Source: Candidatus Neomicrothrix sp. UBA814 (lineage in GTDB: Bacteria; Actinomycetota; Acidimicrobiia; Acidimicrobiales; Poriferisodalaceae). Taken from it: 64,000 nt of DNA. Shown one piece after another: positions 25,599 through 34,821 of this stretch (positions within the stretch are counted from its first letter, which is position 1; every line of letters starts with the position of its first letter). The translations under genes and the position numbers were made by a program. The stretch covers positions 68,744 through 132,743 of the forward strand of contig DBIA01000027.1 of assembly GCA_002296525.1 (NCBI GenBank), written 5' to 3'. The notes under the pieces were generated by a model. That model ran no database searches and had not been told where the DNA came from. It saw nothing but the letters and a program-made list of their open reading frames with translations.

Positions 25599-27106
25599 GG
25601 CGCATAGGTATCGATGTCGGGGGCACCAACACCGATGGAGCCCTCCTTGATGGATCCGAAGTAGTCGACACGGTTAAGACACCAACGACAAGCGATGTGT
25701 TGAGCGGAATTCGGCAAGCACTCGATGAGCTCTCTCGCGACAACATTGGTGCGGTAGTGATCGGTACTACGCAATTCACAAATGCAGTGGTGCAACGCTC
25801 CAAACTCAACCGGGTTGGTTTTGTTCGCATCGGCCTTCCTGCGGGCCGGTCGCTTCCCCCCTTATCTGGGTGGCCGCCGGATCTCGCCGAAGTGGTCAGG
25901 GGCCAGACGTTCTTCGTAAAGGGAGGGGTGGAATACGACGGCCGTGCTTTCGAGCATCTCGACGAATTGGCGGTTGTTGAAGCAGCTAAGCAGTTCGCGG
26001 ACAATGGAACTAACGCAATCGTCGTGTCAGGAAGCTTTTCGCCGATAGACCCGCAACAAGAAAATCGAGCGGCTGAGCTTATTGCTGAACACCATCCGGG
26101 CGCCCAGATCACGATGTCCCACCAGCTTGGCCAGCTCGGTTTGCTAGAGCGAGAAAATGCCGGTGGCCTGAATGCCTGTCTCCTGGAGCTTGCAGCGTCA
26201 GTTATCTCCGCTTTCGCGTCCGCTATTGATCAGGCGGGGCTGGGAGCAAATACCCGCCTCTTCCTTACTCAAAATAACGGCACTCTTCTTGAAGTTGAAG
26301 CAGCTGCCAAATATCCAGTGCTGACTTTTGCGTCCGGCCCCACTAACTCAATGCGAGGGGCCGCGATGCTTGCAGATGTAACCGAGGGTCTTGTAGTTGA
26401 TGTCGGCGGAACCACAGCAGATTTTGGTGCCCTAGTTTCTGGTTACCCCCGTCAAGCAAATGCTGCGGTTGAGATCGGTGGAGTGCGCACTCTGTTTCAA
26501 CTCCCAGACGTTATGTCCATAGGACTTGGTGGCGGAAGCAAGATTTATAGGAGCCCACTTCGAATCGGACCCGAGAGTGTCGGCCAAAAACTAACTAAGG
26601 AATCCCTGACCTTCGGTGGTTCCGTGCCAACACTTACTGACGCCGCCGTTGCTACAGGTCGATTAGACCTACCAGGAGTGCCCCAATTTGATCTGTCGAA
26701 CGCCTCGGAAGTGATGGACCTTGCGACTCGAATGATTGCAGATGGCGCGGACCGGATGAAATTATCCTCGCAAGCCGTCCCCTTGGTTGCTGTCGGCGGT
26801 GGAGCTTTTGCGGTACCTGACCAGATGGCTGGAATTAGTGAGGTCCTTCGACCTGCTTATGGGAACACGGCCAATGCTGTGGGTGCGGCGTTGGCAGAGG
26901 TGAGTGGCGTTATCGACCGGGTGTTCTATGGACTCGGGCATGAAGCAGCGCTCGCGGAGGCAACTCAACTTGCTACAGAAGACGCCGTGGCTTCTGGCGC
27001 TGCCCCTAATCTTATCGAAGTGATTGAAGTAGAGGATCTCCCCCTCGCCTATATGCCAGGAGATGCGCGACGGGTTCGGGTTCGGGTTGCCGGTCCGCTG
27101 CAGTAG
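25589..27106 (+). CDS. Hydantoinase/oxoprolinase A-type ATPase
   Basis: This 505-residue protein has an N-terminal actin-like ATPase motif RRIGIDVGGTNTDGALL, a second phosphate motif LVVDVGGTTADFG, and an adenosine-type GLGGGSKIY. That is the short hydantoinase A architecture typical of DUF917 neighbours. Full-length HyuA is longer. No HyuB partner follows. It would couple ATP hydrolysis to ring opening of a hydantoin or oxoproline-like substrate. The start is ATG 25589 or ATG 25595; the latter gives an ATGA overlap with DUF917. Confidence 0.87.
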   Translation: MSMRRIGIDVGGTNTDGALLDGSEVVDTVKTPTTSDVLSGIRQALDELSRDNIGAVVIGTTQFTNAVVQRSKLNRVGFVRIGLPAGRSLPPLSGWPPDLAEVVRGQTFFVKGGVEYDGRAFEHLDELAVVEAAKQFADNGTNAIVVSGSFSPIDPQQENRAAELIAEHHPGAQITMSHQLGQLGLLERENAGGLNACLLELAASVISAFASAIDQAGLGANTRLFLTQNNGTLLEVEAAAKYPVLTFASGPTNSMRGAAMLADVTEGLVVDVGGTTADFGALVSGYPRQANAAVEIGGVRTLFQLPDVMSIGLGGGSKIYRSPLRIGPESVGQKLTKESLTFGGSVPTLTDAAVATGRLDLPGVPQFDLSNASEVMDLATRMIADGADRMKLSSQAVPLVAVGGGAFAVPDQMAGISEVLRPAYGNTANAVGAALAEVSGVIDRVFYGLGHEAALAEATQLATEDAVASGAAPNLIEVIEVEDLPLAYMPGDARRVRVRVAGPLQ

Positions 27107-27231
27107 TCATACAACTAAGCGCGACTTCTGTTAGATCTCTAGGAGAAAGTAGCGGCTACAGCGACGGCTTGCTTTGCGTGAATTTGTATCGAATATGCTG
27201 CATAAAATCTGAAGCTCGTTAGAATTCCGGA

Positions 27232-27840
27232 GTGCCTGAACGTATACCAATTCATCAACGCAGCTACGAGACCGAAGCATTCGATGAAGGTGACGGGCGA
27301 ATGCGTGTTCGAGGTCGTCTCACTGACAACAAACCGCAGGGTTTGTGCCTAGCTGATGGAAATGACCTCGTAATTCACGACATGTGCATTGACCTACTTG
27401 TAGATCCTGACACGTTCACCATTGTTGCCGTCGAGAACGAAATGATGGTTCGCCCCTACTCAAACTGCGAAGCGATTCTTCCTAATTATCAAGCCCTCGT
27501 GGGAGTGTCGATCACGCGTGGCTATAGCTCTCGGATAAAGGAGCTCTTCGGGGGACCCAACGGGTGTTCTCATATGGGTGCCCTCTTACAAGCAATGGGA
27601 CCAGTTGCGGTGCAAGCCACCTGGAGCCTGATCAATCTGCACAAATCTTTAGAGTCAAGGTTGCACAAGACAGATGACCCTGAAGAACAGGATCGGCGCC
27701 TCCGATTAAACATGAACTCATGTCATGTTTGGCAAGAAGGTGGAGAACACATAGAACTGATAGAGAAAGGTGACTGGGTTCTCCCAGATTGGGAGACAAT
27801 ACGGTTGCAAACACTCGGGGTAGATATCCCCGATCAGTAG
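27232..27840 (+). CDS. DUF2889 protein
   Basis: This 202-residue DUF2889 protein contains the family's GRLTDNKPQG, IHDMCIDLLVD and HMGALLQAMGPVA segments. The conserved C and H residues around NGCSHMGAL could bind metal. The function is unknown; relatives occur beside catabolic oxidoreductases. Expression is probably leaderless: TAGAAT at 27220-27225, 6-nt spacer, GTG. It stands alone, 125 bp after the hydantoinase gene. Confidence 0.83.
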   Translation: MPERIPIHQRSYETEAFDEGDGRMRVRGRLTDNKPQGLCLADGNDLVIHDMCIDLLVDPDTFTIVAVENEMMVRPYSNCEAILPNYQALVGVSITRGYSSRIKELFGGPNGCSHMGALLQAMGPVAVQATWSLINLHKSLESRLHKTDDPEEQDRRLRLNMNSCHVWQEGGEHIELIEKGDWVLPDWETIRLQTLGVDIPDQ

Positions 27841-27977
27841 AGGAGCTAACGCGGCTTGATTTCAGCCCGTCATTTGACCCTCATTAATCGGCTCCAATAA
27901 GTATTAGAGCCCCTCTCTCGGTGTGTTTACTGGCACACTTAGCTCTGGCGAAGTTCCCCCTGTAAGGCCATTGAAAC

Positions 27978-29834
27978 TTGACTGATGCTCAGCTAGTTGA
28001 AACGCGAACGGACTTGAGAAACGTAGCTATCGTCGCGCATGTCGATCATGGTAAGACCACGTTGGTTGACGCGATGCTTTGGCAATCGGGGGCTTTTCGA
28101 GACAATGAAGATGTTCGAGAGCGCATCCTCGATTCGATGGACCTTGAACGCGAGAAGGGCATAACGATTCTCGCTAAAAACGCAGCGATCAACTGGCGCA
28201 GCCCTGAAGGCGATGACATCAAAATCAACATAATCGATACTCCAGGTCACGCTGATTTCGGAGGTGAGGTCGAACGCGCCCTCACCATGGTTGACGGGGT
28301 TCTCCTGTTGGTCGACTCATCGGAGGGACCGCTTCCACAAACGCGCTTCGTTCTCAGGAAAGCGCTCGCTTTAGATCTCCCGGTAGTCCTAGTAATTAAC
28401 AAAATCGACAGGCCCGACAGCCGAATTGAAGAAGTGATCGATGAAACATATGAACTGTTTTTGGATCTCGATGCGGCTGACCATCAAATTGACTTCCCGA
28501 TTATCTACACGGATGCCAGAAAAGGAACCGCTACGAGCGACTTGTCCGACCCAAAGGATGACCTCAGTGAGCTGTTTCAAGTACTAGCCGAATCAGTAGC
28601 TGCGCCTACACATGAACCAACCCACCCATTGCAGGCGTTGGTGACGAACCTTGATGCAAATCCATACGTAGGTCGGCTAGCGCTATGTCGCGTTCTCCAC
28701 GGAACCCTGAGTAAAGGTGCTTTGGTTGGATGGTGTCGCGTTGATGGAACAACTGAAACCACGCGCATCGCTGAGATATATACAACCGAAGGGTTAGAGC
28801 GAACACCAGTCGACCAAGTGGGGCCCGGAGACATAGCAGCGGTCGCAGGTATTCCCGACATCACAATTGGTGAAACGCTGAGCGACCCTGTGTCACCCAG
28901 GCCCCTTCCCGTCATCACTGTTGATGAGCCAAGTCTTTCAATGACTATTGGGATCAACACGTCACCTATGGCCGGCACAGAGGGTGAAAAGGTAACAGCG
29001 AGGCTCATCAAAAGTCGTCTCGAAGCGGAACTCATTGGCAATGTTTCATTACGTCTACTTTCCACGGATCGACCTGATCTATGGGAGGTCCAGGGACGAG
29101 GTGAACTTCAACTCGCCGTGTTAATTGAAATCATGCGACGCGAGGGCTTCGAACTGACCGTCGGTAAACCTCAAGTGTTGACAAAAACCATTGATGGCCA
29201 GTTGCATGAGCCAGCTGAGCGAGTAACCATCGACGCCCCCGAAGAACACGTTGGCTCCATCACCCAGCTGCTGGGAGAACGACGTGGTCGCCTTGAACAA
29301 ATGGGGAATCATGGCACCGGTTGGGTGCGACTCGACTATCTGATCCCCGCTCGCGGTCTTATTGGTTTCCGAACAGAATTTCTTACCGAAACTCGGGGCA
29401 CCGGTCTTCTGCATCATGTGTTCGATAGTTATGTCCCGTGGGCGGGTGACATGCGTTCTCGCCATACCGGTTCAATAGTTGCTGATAGATCTGGCCAAGT
29501 TAGTGGCTACGCAGCGTCGACTATCCAAGAACGAGGCACGCTCTTTGTGGGGCCTGGGATGGCGGTATATGAAGGAATGGTTATCGGTGAAAGCCCTCGC
29601 CCAGACGACCTAGACGTCAACATCTGCAAAGAGAAGAAGCAAACGAACATACGCGCCGCTGCCGCTGACGACGCAGTGCGACTGACTCCTCCCAAAATAC
29701 TCTCCTTGGAACACGCTTTGGAGTTCATAACAGAAGAGGAATGCGTAGAAGTTACGCCAGCGAATATTCGAATTCGAAAAGTCGAGTTGGATAGCGGGAA
29801 GCGACTCCGCGCCAAGAAAAGAAACAAGATCTAA
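27978..29834 (+). CDS. typA: Ribosome-associated GTPase TypA/BipA
   Basis: This 618-residue translational GTPase has G1 AHVDHGKTTL, switch I EREKGITI, G3 DTPGH and G4 NKID. EF-G-like domains II, III and V follow, with the BipA-specific C-terminal domain carrying RGLIGFRTEFL and SRHTGSIVAD. It binds 70S ribosomes and assists 50S assembly and stress adaptation. The start codon appears to be TTG at 27978. The length and motif set are normal for the family. It is a housekeeping anchor within a mostly accessory window. Confidence 0.95.
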   Translation: MTDAQLVETRTDLRNVAIVAHVDHGKTTLVDAMLWQSGAFRDNEDVRERILDSMDLEREKGITILAKNAAINWRSPEGDDIKINIIDTPGHADFGGEVERALTMVDGVLLLVDSSEGPLPQTRFVLRKALALDLPVVLVINKIDRPDSRIEEVIDETYELFLDLDAADHQIDFPIIYTDARKGTATSDLSDPKDDLSELFQVLAESVAAPTHEPTHPLQALVTNLDANPYVGRLALCRVLHGTLSKGALVGWCRVDGTTETTRIAEIYTTEGLERTPVDQVGPGDIAAVAGIPDITIGETLSDPVSPRPLPVITVDEPSLSMTIGINTSPMAGTEGEKVTARLIKSRLEAELIGNVSLRLLSTDRPDLWEVQGRGELQLAVLIEIMRREGFELTVGKPQVLTKTIDGQLHEPAERVTIDAPEEHVGSITQLLGERRGRLEQMGNHGTGWVRLDYLIPARGLIGFRTEFLTETRGTGLLHHVFDSYVPWAGDMRSRHTGSIVADRSGQVSGYAASTIQERGTLFVGPGMAVYEGMVIGESPRPDDLDVNICKEKKQTNIRAAAADDAVRLTPPKILSLEHALEFITEEECVEVTPANIRIRKVELDSGKRLRAKKRNKI

Positions 29835-29947
29835 CAATTTCTGTCACCTGTTTCGACCACAAGTCAGTGGGTCCCGACTTGAGTAAGGACACCACTTAGC
29901 GCTTGCTGCACAAAACAAGGGCTGCGTTTTCGATTAATACTTGAGGC

Positions 29948-30688
29948 ATGAGTGAACGACTAAAAGACTGCACAGCGATCATTACCGGAGGAGCGCGAGG
30001 ACAGGGGGCGGCAGAAGCTCGACGTTTTGTTGAAGAAGGAGCTTTCGTGTTGATAGCCGACGTCCTCGATAGCGAAGGTCAAGCCCTCGCAAAAGATCTT
30101 GGTGATTCAGCTGTCTTCCAGCACCTCGATGTGACCGACGAGGGGAACTGGGCGGCGGTTGTTGACCGCTTGACAGATGCAGGCAGAACGATTGATGTGC
30201 TGGTCAACAACGCCGGAATTCTTTTATTTGACCGGCTAACTCGATCTTCTAGGGAGGATTTCGAGCGGGTGATGGATGTGAATTGCACCGGCGTTTTCCT
30301 TGGGATGCAAGCCGTGGCAAGCGAGATGAAGAAACAGCAGAGCGGCTCGATCGTAAATATCTCCTCGGTTGCAGGGCTCCAGGGTGTTGGTTTTCAATTT
30401 TCGTACTCTGTGAGCAAATGGGCGGTACGGGGAATGACAAAGTCGGCTGCCCACGAACTTGCTCGAGACAACATAAGAGTGAACTCTGTGCACCCGGGAC
30501 TGATCGAGACAGCGATGCTCGATCAGTTTCCTGAAAATCTCCAACCCAAGGTTGAGTCCTTCGTCCCTATGGGTCGAAGCGCAGAGGCCGCAGAAGTGGC
30601 GGAACTAGTGCTCTGGTTAGCCTCAAATGAAAGCAGCTACTGCACTGGAGCGGAGTTTGTTATTGACGGGGGATTATCGGTCGGTTAG
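29948..30688 (+). CDS. Classical SDR, 3-oxoacyl reductase/hydroxysteroid-type
   Basis: This 246-residue SDR has TGGARGQG, NNAG, the serine in IVNISSVAG, and YSVSK. It ends in the family's GAEFVIDGGLS. The GQGAAEAR glycine loop resembles the 3-alpha/20-beta-hydroxysteroid dehydrogenase subgroup. The substrate cannot be assigned from sequence. A TAATAC box lies 7 nt before the ATG, so the mRNA may be leaderless. It stands alone between typA and a convergent gene. Confidence 0.88.
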   Translation: MSERLKDCTAIITGGARGQGAAEARRFVEEGAFVLIADVLDSEGQALAKDLGDSAVFQHLDVTDEGNWAAVVDRLTDAGRTIDVLVNNAGILLFDRLTRSSREDFERVMDVNCTGVFLGMQAVASEMKKQQSGSIVNISSVAGLQGVGFQFSYSVSKWAVRGMTKSAAHELARDNIRVNSVHPGLIETAMLDQFPENLQPKVESFVPMGRSAEAAEVAELVLWLASNESSYCTGAEFVIDGGLSVG

Positions 30689-30736
30689 CTATCGAATCGC
30701 TTTCTCGCCAAATATTCGGACCAGGAAAGCTTCTGC

Positions 30737-31123
30737 TTACCTTCGAGGGTCGTCGCGCAGGGACTCTTTCCAGCCTCGGAAACTTGAGTGCCACTGACCA
30801 TCGGGGCCTTTCCCCCCAATAGTTTCACCGTCTCCTAAGTCAAAGAAATGGAATTCTGAATGATCCAACGGGTTCAGTGCCATGTAACGGCCAGGGCCGC
30901 GTGAGGGCCCGGCTAGCCATACGAGCCATCCAAAGATCCGACGTTTGAAATACGGTTCAGGCTTTCCTTCGATATCAGTGCCTAATTGAAGCAACTCTGG
31001 TGGCGCTGCGTCCCAGGCCGCTGCGGCGATGTTCCGATCCCGGGTAGGTGTATCCGGAAGGTCATCTAACGACACTGGGGAATAATCGAAGGGCCGTTTA
31101 TCAGCCGGAATTGCTTGGCTCAT
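30737..31123 (-). CDS. Conserved-looking hypothetical protein
   Basis: This 128-residue protein has a Pro/Asp-rich N-terminus and a Trp/Phe-rich core (YFKRRIFGWLVWLAGPSRG, then DGQWHSSFRGWKESLRDD). It has no signal peptide and no clear transmembrane segment. I do not recognise the family. AAGG six nt before the ATG supports the start. It lies 60 bp downstream of ilvD on the same strand and may be co-transcribed. Confidence 0.7.
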   Translation of the reverse strand: MSQAIPADKRPFDYSPVSLDDLPDTPTRDRNIAAAAWDAAPPELLQLGTDIEGKPEPYFKRRIFGWLVWLAGPSRGPGRYMALNPLDHSEFHFFDLGDGETIGGKGPDGQWHSSFRGWKESLRDDPRR

Positions 31124-31183
31124 GTGCTGCCTTATCGCTGGTGGGTGGGACTTAGGAAGGTTATGAATTTGCTTATGCTCGTG

Positions 31184-32893
31184 TTATTGAACACACCCGT
31201 AGTGCGCCGACGAAACTTGTTTGGCGTATCGACGCAACACTGAACCCTGCGGAACGGTGTCAGGCAGGTTTCGGGGTTGCACAGAGGCCATTCTTTGACT
31301 CAATTCGCCGTCGCCGATAGCAACGTCGAGAGTGCGATGAACGGGGTCGATAACGATTGTGTCGCCATTCTTAACTGCTGCTAGGGGACCGCCGTCTGCT
31401 GCTTCGGGGCATATGTGACCGATCAGAATTCCATGTGACACACCGCTGAACCGGCCATCGGTGATGAGAGCGACGTCCTTACCCAAACCGCGTCCCTGTA
31501 ACTCAACTGTGAGCATCACCATTTCGGGCATACCTGGGCCCCCTTTGGGGCCCACATTTCGCACAACGACCACATCCCCGGGGACGATCGACCCTGACTG
31601 AATCGCGGTCATGGCGTCTGGCTCATTTTCAAAAACTTTCGCGATGCCGCGAAACTCTCCGGACTCTAGGGTCTTGCCTCCGAGTTTCAATACGCAACTT
31701 TCAGGAGCGAGATTGCCGTGTAACACGGTGATGTGGTTATTCGGTTCAGCGATTGGAGCTGACACTGGTTGCACCAAATCCTGATGACCTAAATCCGCTA
31801 AAGATGCTACGTGTTCAAGGTTCTCGGCGAGTGTTCTACCGGTAACTGTCATTGCGTCTCCGTGCAAAAAGCCGTTCTCGAGAAGCTCTTTCATCACTAC
31901 TGGTACTCCTCCGAGGTTGTGGAGTGCGACCATTGAGTAAGGCCCGTGCGGTTGAAGGTTTGCGATGAGGGGCACTTGCTCGCCTATTTCTTGAATGCGC
32001 TCGATGGTCAGAGGCACTTCAGCGTCGCGGGCGATCGCTAGCAAATGTAGGTACATGTTGGTGGAGCCACCCATTGCGTATGCGGTGGTGATTGCGTTCT
32101 CGAAACCTTTCATGTTCATAATGTCCCTAGGGCGAATGTCAGCTTCGATCAGGGTGTATAGGGCTTGAGTTGTTGCTTCTACCTGGGCTTTTACGTCGTC
32201 GTGGATATCGCTCGTCGAGTCGTAGTCGGCGGGGTGAGAAGCGCCTCGGGGCAACATCATGCCCATTGCCTCGGTGATGGTACTCATGGTGTTCGCCGTA
32301 AACATCGCTCCGCACGTGCCGCTCCCGGGCATCACGTTACGTTCGACTTCTTCGAACTCTTCCGGGGTGATGCGTTCCGCGCGCATAGCAGCTCGTGCTT
32401 CGGCCCAGTCGAGTACGGTCAGGTTGTTTCCCTTCGACGCCCATGGTTCAAAGTCCACGCAGCCCGGTGAACTGGTCCCCGGGTAGATGACAAGTCCGAC
32501 GTCGTTTGTGCGAGCCAGAGGCATCATCGCGGCTGCGCCCGTCTTATCGCATCCTGAGATCACAATCATCGCTTCGCCGTGATGAGCCCGATGCCCTATT
32601 TCGAACGAATCAGCAATGATGTCCCTTGAAACAAGGCTGTAGCTCGCATTGGCTGAACCCTGGGTTAGGGCATCCGATACCGCCGGTGCGCCAACGACCA
32701 AACCTTGTCCGCCTTGTGACGCGATTGATGTCGACAGCAAGTCAGATATGCGTTCAACCCGGTTATTGCAACGATGAGCGTTTGTGTAGGCTCCAGCGAC
32801 GGTGACGATTTTGTTCTTCGCAGCTATGGCCTCGGGTTCAAACCCGGCAGCTCGCAATTCGAGGCTTGCTCGTTTCCAATGGTTTCCTGTCAT
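31184..32893 (-). CDS. ilvD: Dihydroxy-acid dehydratase
   Basis: This 569-residue IlvD/Edd-family dehydratase has the cluster cysteines in ISGCDKTGAAAM and GSGTCGAMFTANTMS, plus the C-terminal DGRFSGVSHG motif. It converts dihydroxy-isovalerate or -methylvalerate to the 2-oxo acids in branched-chain amino-acid synthesis. A role as a sugar-acid dehydratase cannot be excluded, because no other ilv gene is adjacent. Expression is probably leaderless: TAAAGT at 32900-32905, 6-nt spacer, ATG. Confidence 0.9.
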   Translation of the reverse strand: MTGNHWKRASLELRAAGFEPEAIAAKNKIVTVAGAYTNAHRCNNRVERISDLLSTSIASQGGQGLVVGAPAVSDALTQGSANASYSLVSRDIIADSFEIGHRAHHGEAMIVISGCDKTGAAAMMPLARTNDVGLVIYPGTSSPGCVDFEPWASKGNNLTVLDWAEARAAMRAERITPEEFEEVERNVMPGSGTCGAMFTANTMSTITEAMGMMLPRGASHPADYDSTSDIHDDVKAQVEATTQALYTLIEADIRPRDIMNMKGFENAITTAYAMGGSTNMYLHLLAIARDAEVPLTIERIQEIGEQVPLIANLQPHGPYSMVALHNLGGVPVVMKELLENGFLHGDAMTVTGRTLAENLEHVASLADLGHQDLVQPVSAPIAEPNNHITVLHGNLAPESCVLKLGGKTLESGEFRGIAKVFENEPDAMTAIQSGSIVPGDVVVVRNVGPKGGPGMPEMVMLTVELQGRGLGKDVALITDGRFSGVSHGILIGHICPEAADGGPLAAVKNGDTIVIDPVHRTLDVAIGDGELSQRMASVQPRNLPDTVPQGSVLRRYAKQVSSAHYGCVQ

Positions 32894-33014
32894 CGCGCCA
32901 CTTTACTTTTCGAAAGTGGCGGTGCTCGACGCGATCGAATAGAGCCGCTTGGGTCTTTGGGGGATCAACGATCCAAAAGTTGTCTCAAAGACGTTAAGGC
33001 AGTTGGTTTGGTAG

Positions 33015-33281
33015 TTAGTGAGGTGGCGTTATATCGCTCAACTGGTAAATCGTTGGTGGACCGTGAAACTTGCTTGTGCGTTGAGCAAATTCTTCAGTGC
33101 CCATAAAGGCTGCCATCTTCTCCATATCGACGCCGTAGGCCAAAATCGCCACCTGCCCATTATCGAGTGGTCCCGCGATCATCAACTCTGAAAATTGCTC
33201 ACGAGCGGGTAGATCCTCGTCAAAGACCGCGCGCCATTCGTTGTAGTCACCGAGAAGCTCAAACACGACTGCTATATCCAT
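33015..33281 (-). CDS. Small hypothetical protein, possible dimeric ferredoxin-like fold
   Basis: This 88-residue protein (DIAVVFELLGDYNEWRAVFD, then QVAILAYGVDMEKMAAFM) has an alternating strand-helix pattern like small antibiotic-monooxygenase or GYD-type proteins, but without a diagnostic motif. I start at ATG 33281, preceded by AAAGGTGGG. A GTG three codons upstream is possible. It lies about 100 bp downstream of the twin carboxyltransferase genes and may belong to their transcript. Confidence 0.68.
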   Translation of the reverse strand: MDIAVVFELLGDYNEWRAVFDEDLPAREQFSELMIAGPLDNGQVAILAYGVDMEKMAAFMGTEEFAQRTSKFHGPPTIYQLSDITPPH

Positions 33282-33390
33282 TGTGCCCACCTTTGTCCGG
33301 TTTTGGATAAGAGAACCTTACTTCCAGCGATCAGTCCTATCTCTATGTCTGATCACAACTCACGCCAAGGAGTCCATGCTGAGTTGTCAA

Positions 33391-34818
33391 TTACCAGGTG
33401 TCGATGATGTGTTTCTTGACAGTTTGCTTTGAACGAACCTCAGCGGACGTTGGTAGGTGGCTCAACAGTCGAGATAAGCCGACACGGGTTTCGTTGGGTT
33501 CGATCACATCGTCGAACGAGTTGAAATTTCTGGTCGCCGAAAACGGATCCGTTACGCCGAGTTCAGCTGTTGGCCACGCTATTTGCCATAGAGGCACGCT
33601 GTGACCTGTAGGTGAACCAGCCATCATATGTCCCGTGAATCCACCGGCTTTTCTCAATTGAATTGAGGCGATAGGCACCGAACGGTGCTGTTGAGTTTGA
33701 AGAACTCTAGTGTGCCAGCGACTTACTCCGGGTTGGAGTCCTGTTTCGGTTTCGATAGCGGTGTACGGGCTGTCGATTAGCGAGACGATTGGATATTCAT
33801 AAACATCGCATAGCTCCACAAAACGCCCAATTTTGCTTGCAGCAGCTTCTGTGATGATCCCATCATTCACATTCGGGTTATTGGCAATAACTCCTACCGT
33901 TCTGCCTTCGATTCGTGCAAGAGCGGTCACGACGCTTGATGCGAACTTTGGACGTAATTCCAAAATAGATTCGTTGTCGAAGATCGCGTTGATGACCGGA
34001 TAAATATCGTAGGGACCTGATTCTGGTACTAGCTCAGCGACACTCTCCGCAGATGGATGTGCTTGTCCGCCGGAGGAATCTTGGAGATAACTCAGATACT
34101 GCTTGGCCAATTCAATCGCAGTCGGCTCGTCGTCGACGAGGAGGTCTATGCCGCCAGTGAGTTCATGCATTTCGACTCCGGCAAGTTCTTGGGGAGTGAG
34201 AGTGAGGCCGAGAGCAGCTTCGACCATCGGAGGTCCACCCATTCCAATAGCTGAGCCTCTGGTAGTTATGACGATGTCAGAAAACCCAGCGAGGCTGGCG
34301 TGACCTGCGAATGAGGGTCCGGATACGATCGCAACGGTCGGCACCCAGCCTGACAGCTCTGCCATCCCGTCAAACAAAGTAAATCGGCCAATTTGTCCGC
34401 TCAGTTCCAGATGTCCCAGCCCGGCCCGCGGGTGTCGCGCTCGACTGCCGCCACCGTCCACAAAGAAAGCGATCGGCCAGCGTTGTTGGTGAGCGAGCGA
34501 GATTAAATGTTCGAGGCGAGCGGCGCCGTACCCCCCACCGCGATCGGTGTAATCGGTTGATGATGTAATAACGGTTTCGCCATCGATTGTTCCGATGAAG
34601 TCAACGCCGCCTTTTTCGGGAACCCAGTCTTCGTCGGCATCTACTGCCGCTATCGCGCCGAATTCAACTTCGGACCCGGCGTCGAGCAGAATAGCTGTTC
34701 GCTCTCGTGCTGTGAGGTGGTCCGTTGAGTGAACTTTTTCGACTGCTTCAGGGCGCGATGCATCCAACCTGAGCGCCTTCGCTGAACGAAGTTTGTTGAC
34801 CAAGTAGTCGCGCATCAA
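33391..34818 (-). CDS. Acyl-CoA carboxylase carboxyltransferase paralogue (shortened)
   Basis: This 475-residue protein has the two crotonase-like halves of acyl-CoA carboxylase beta subunits: YTDRGGGYG and GGGSRARH in the N half, and VGVIANNPNVNDG in the C half with the terminal FDDVIEPNETR. Compared with its neighbour, about 40 residues are missing between AWPTAELG and FDDVIEP, the helix that normally completes the C half. It may be an inactive or heteromeric partner of the upstream paralogue. No biotin carboxylase or biotin-carrier gene is nearby. The gene starts 4 bp after the upstream one ends. Confidence 0.82.
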   Translation of the reverse strand: MMRDYLVNKLRSAKALRLDASRPEAVEKVHSTDHLTARERTAILLDAGSEVEFGAIAAVDADEDWVPEKGGVDFIGTIDGETVITSSTDYTDRGGGYGAARLEHLISLAHQQRWPIAFFVDGGGSRARHPRAGLGHLELSGQIGRFTLFDGMAELSGWVPTVAIVSGPSFAGHASLAGFSDIVITTRGSAIGMGGPPMVEAALGLTLTPQELAGVEMHELTGGIDLLVDDEPTAIELAKQYLSYLQDSSGGQAHPSAESVAELVPESGPYDIYPVINAIFDNESILELRPKFASSVVTALARIEGRTVGVIANNPNVNDGIITEAAASKIGRFVELCDVYEYPIVSLIDSPYTAIETETGLQPGVSRWHTRVLQTQQHRSVPIASIQLRKAGGFTGHMMAGSPTGHSVPLWQIAWPTAELGVTDPFSATRNFNSFDDVIEPNETRVGLSRLLSHLPTSAEVRSKQTVKKHIIDTW

Positions 34819-34821
34819 ATG

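Noticed and set aside
29834..29900. Possible terminator after typA
   Set aside because: Only a 5-bp AAGTC/GACTT stem without a U-tract. Too weak to report.
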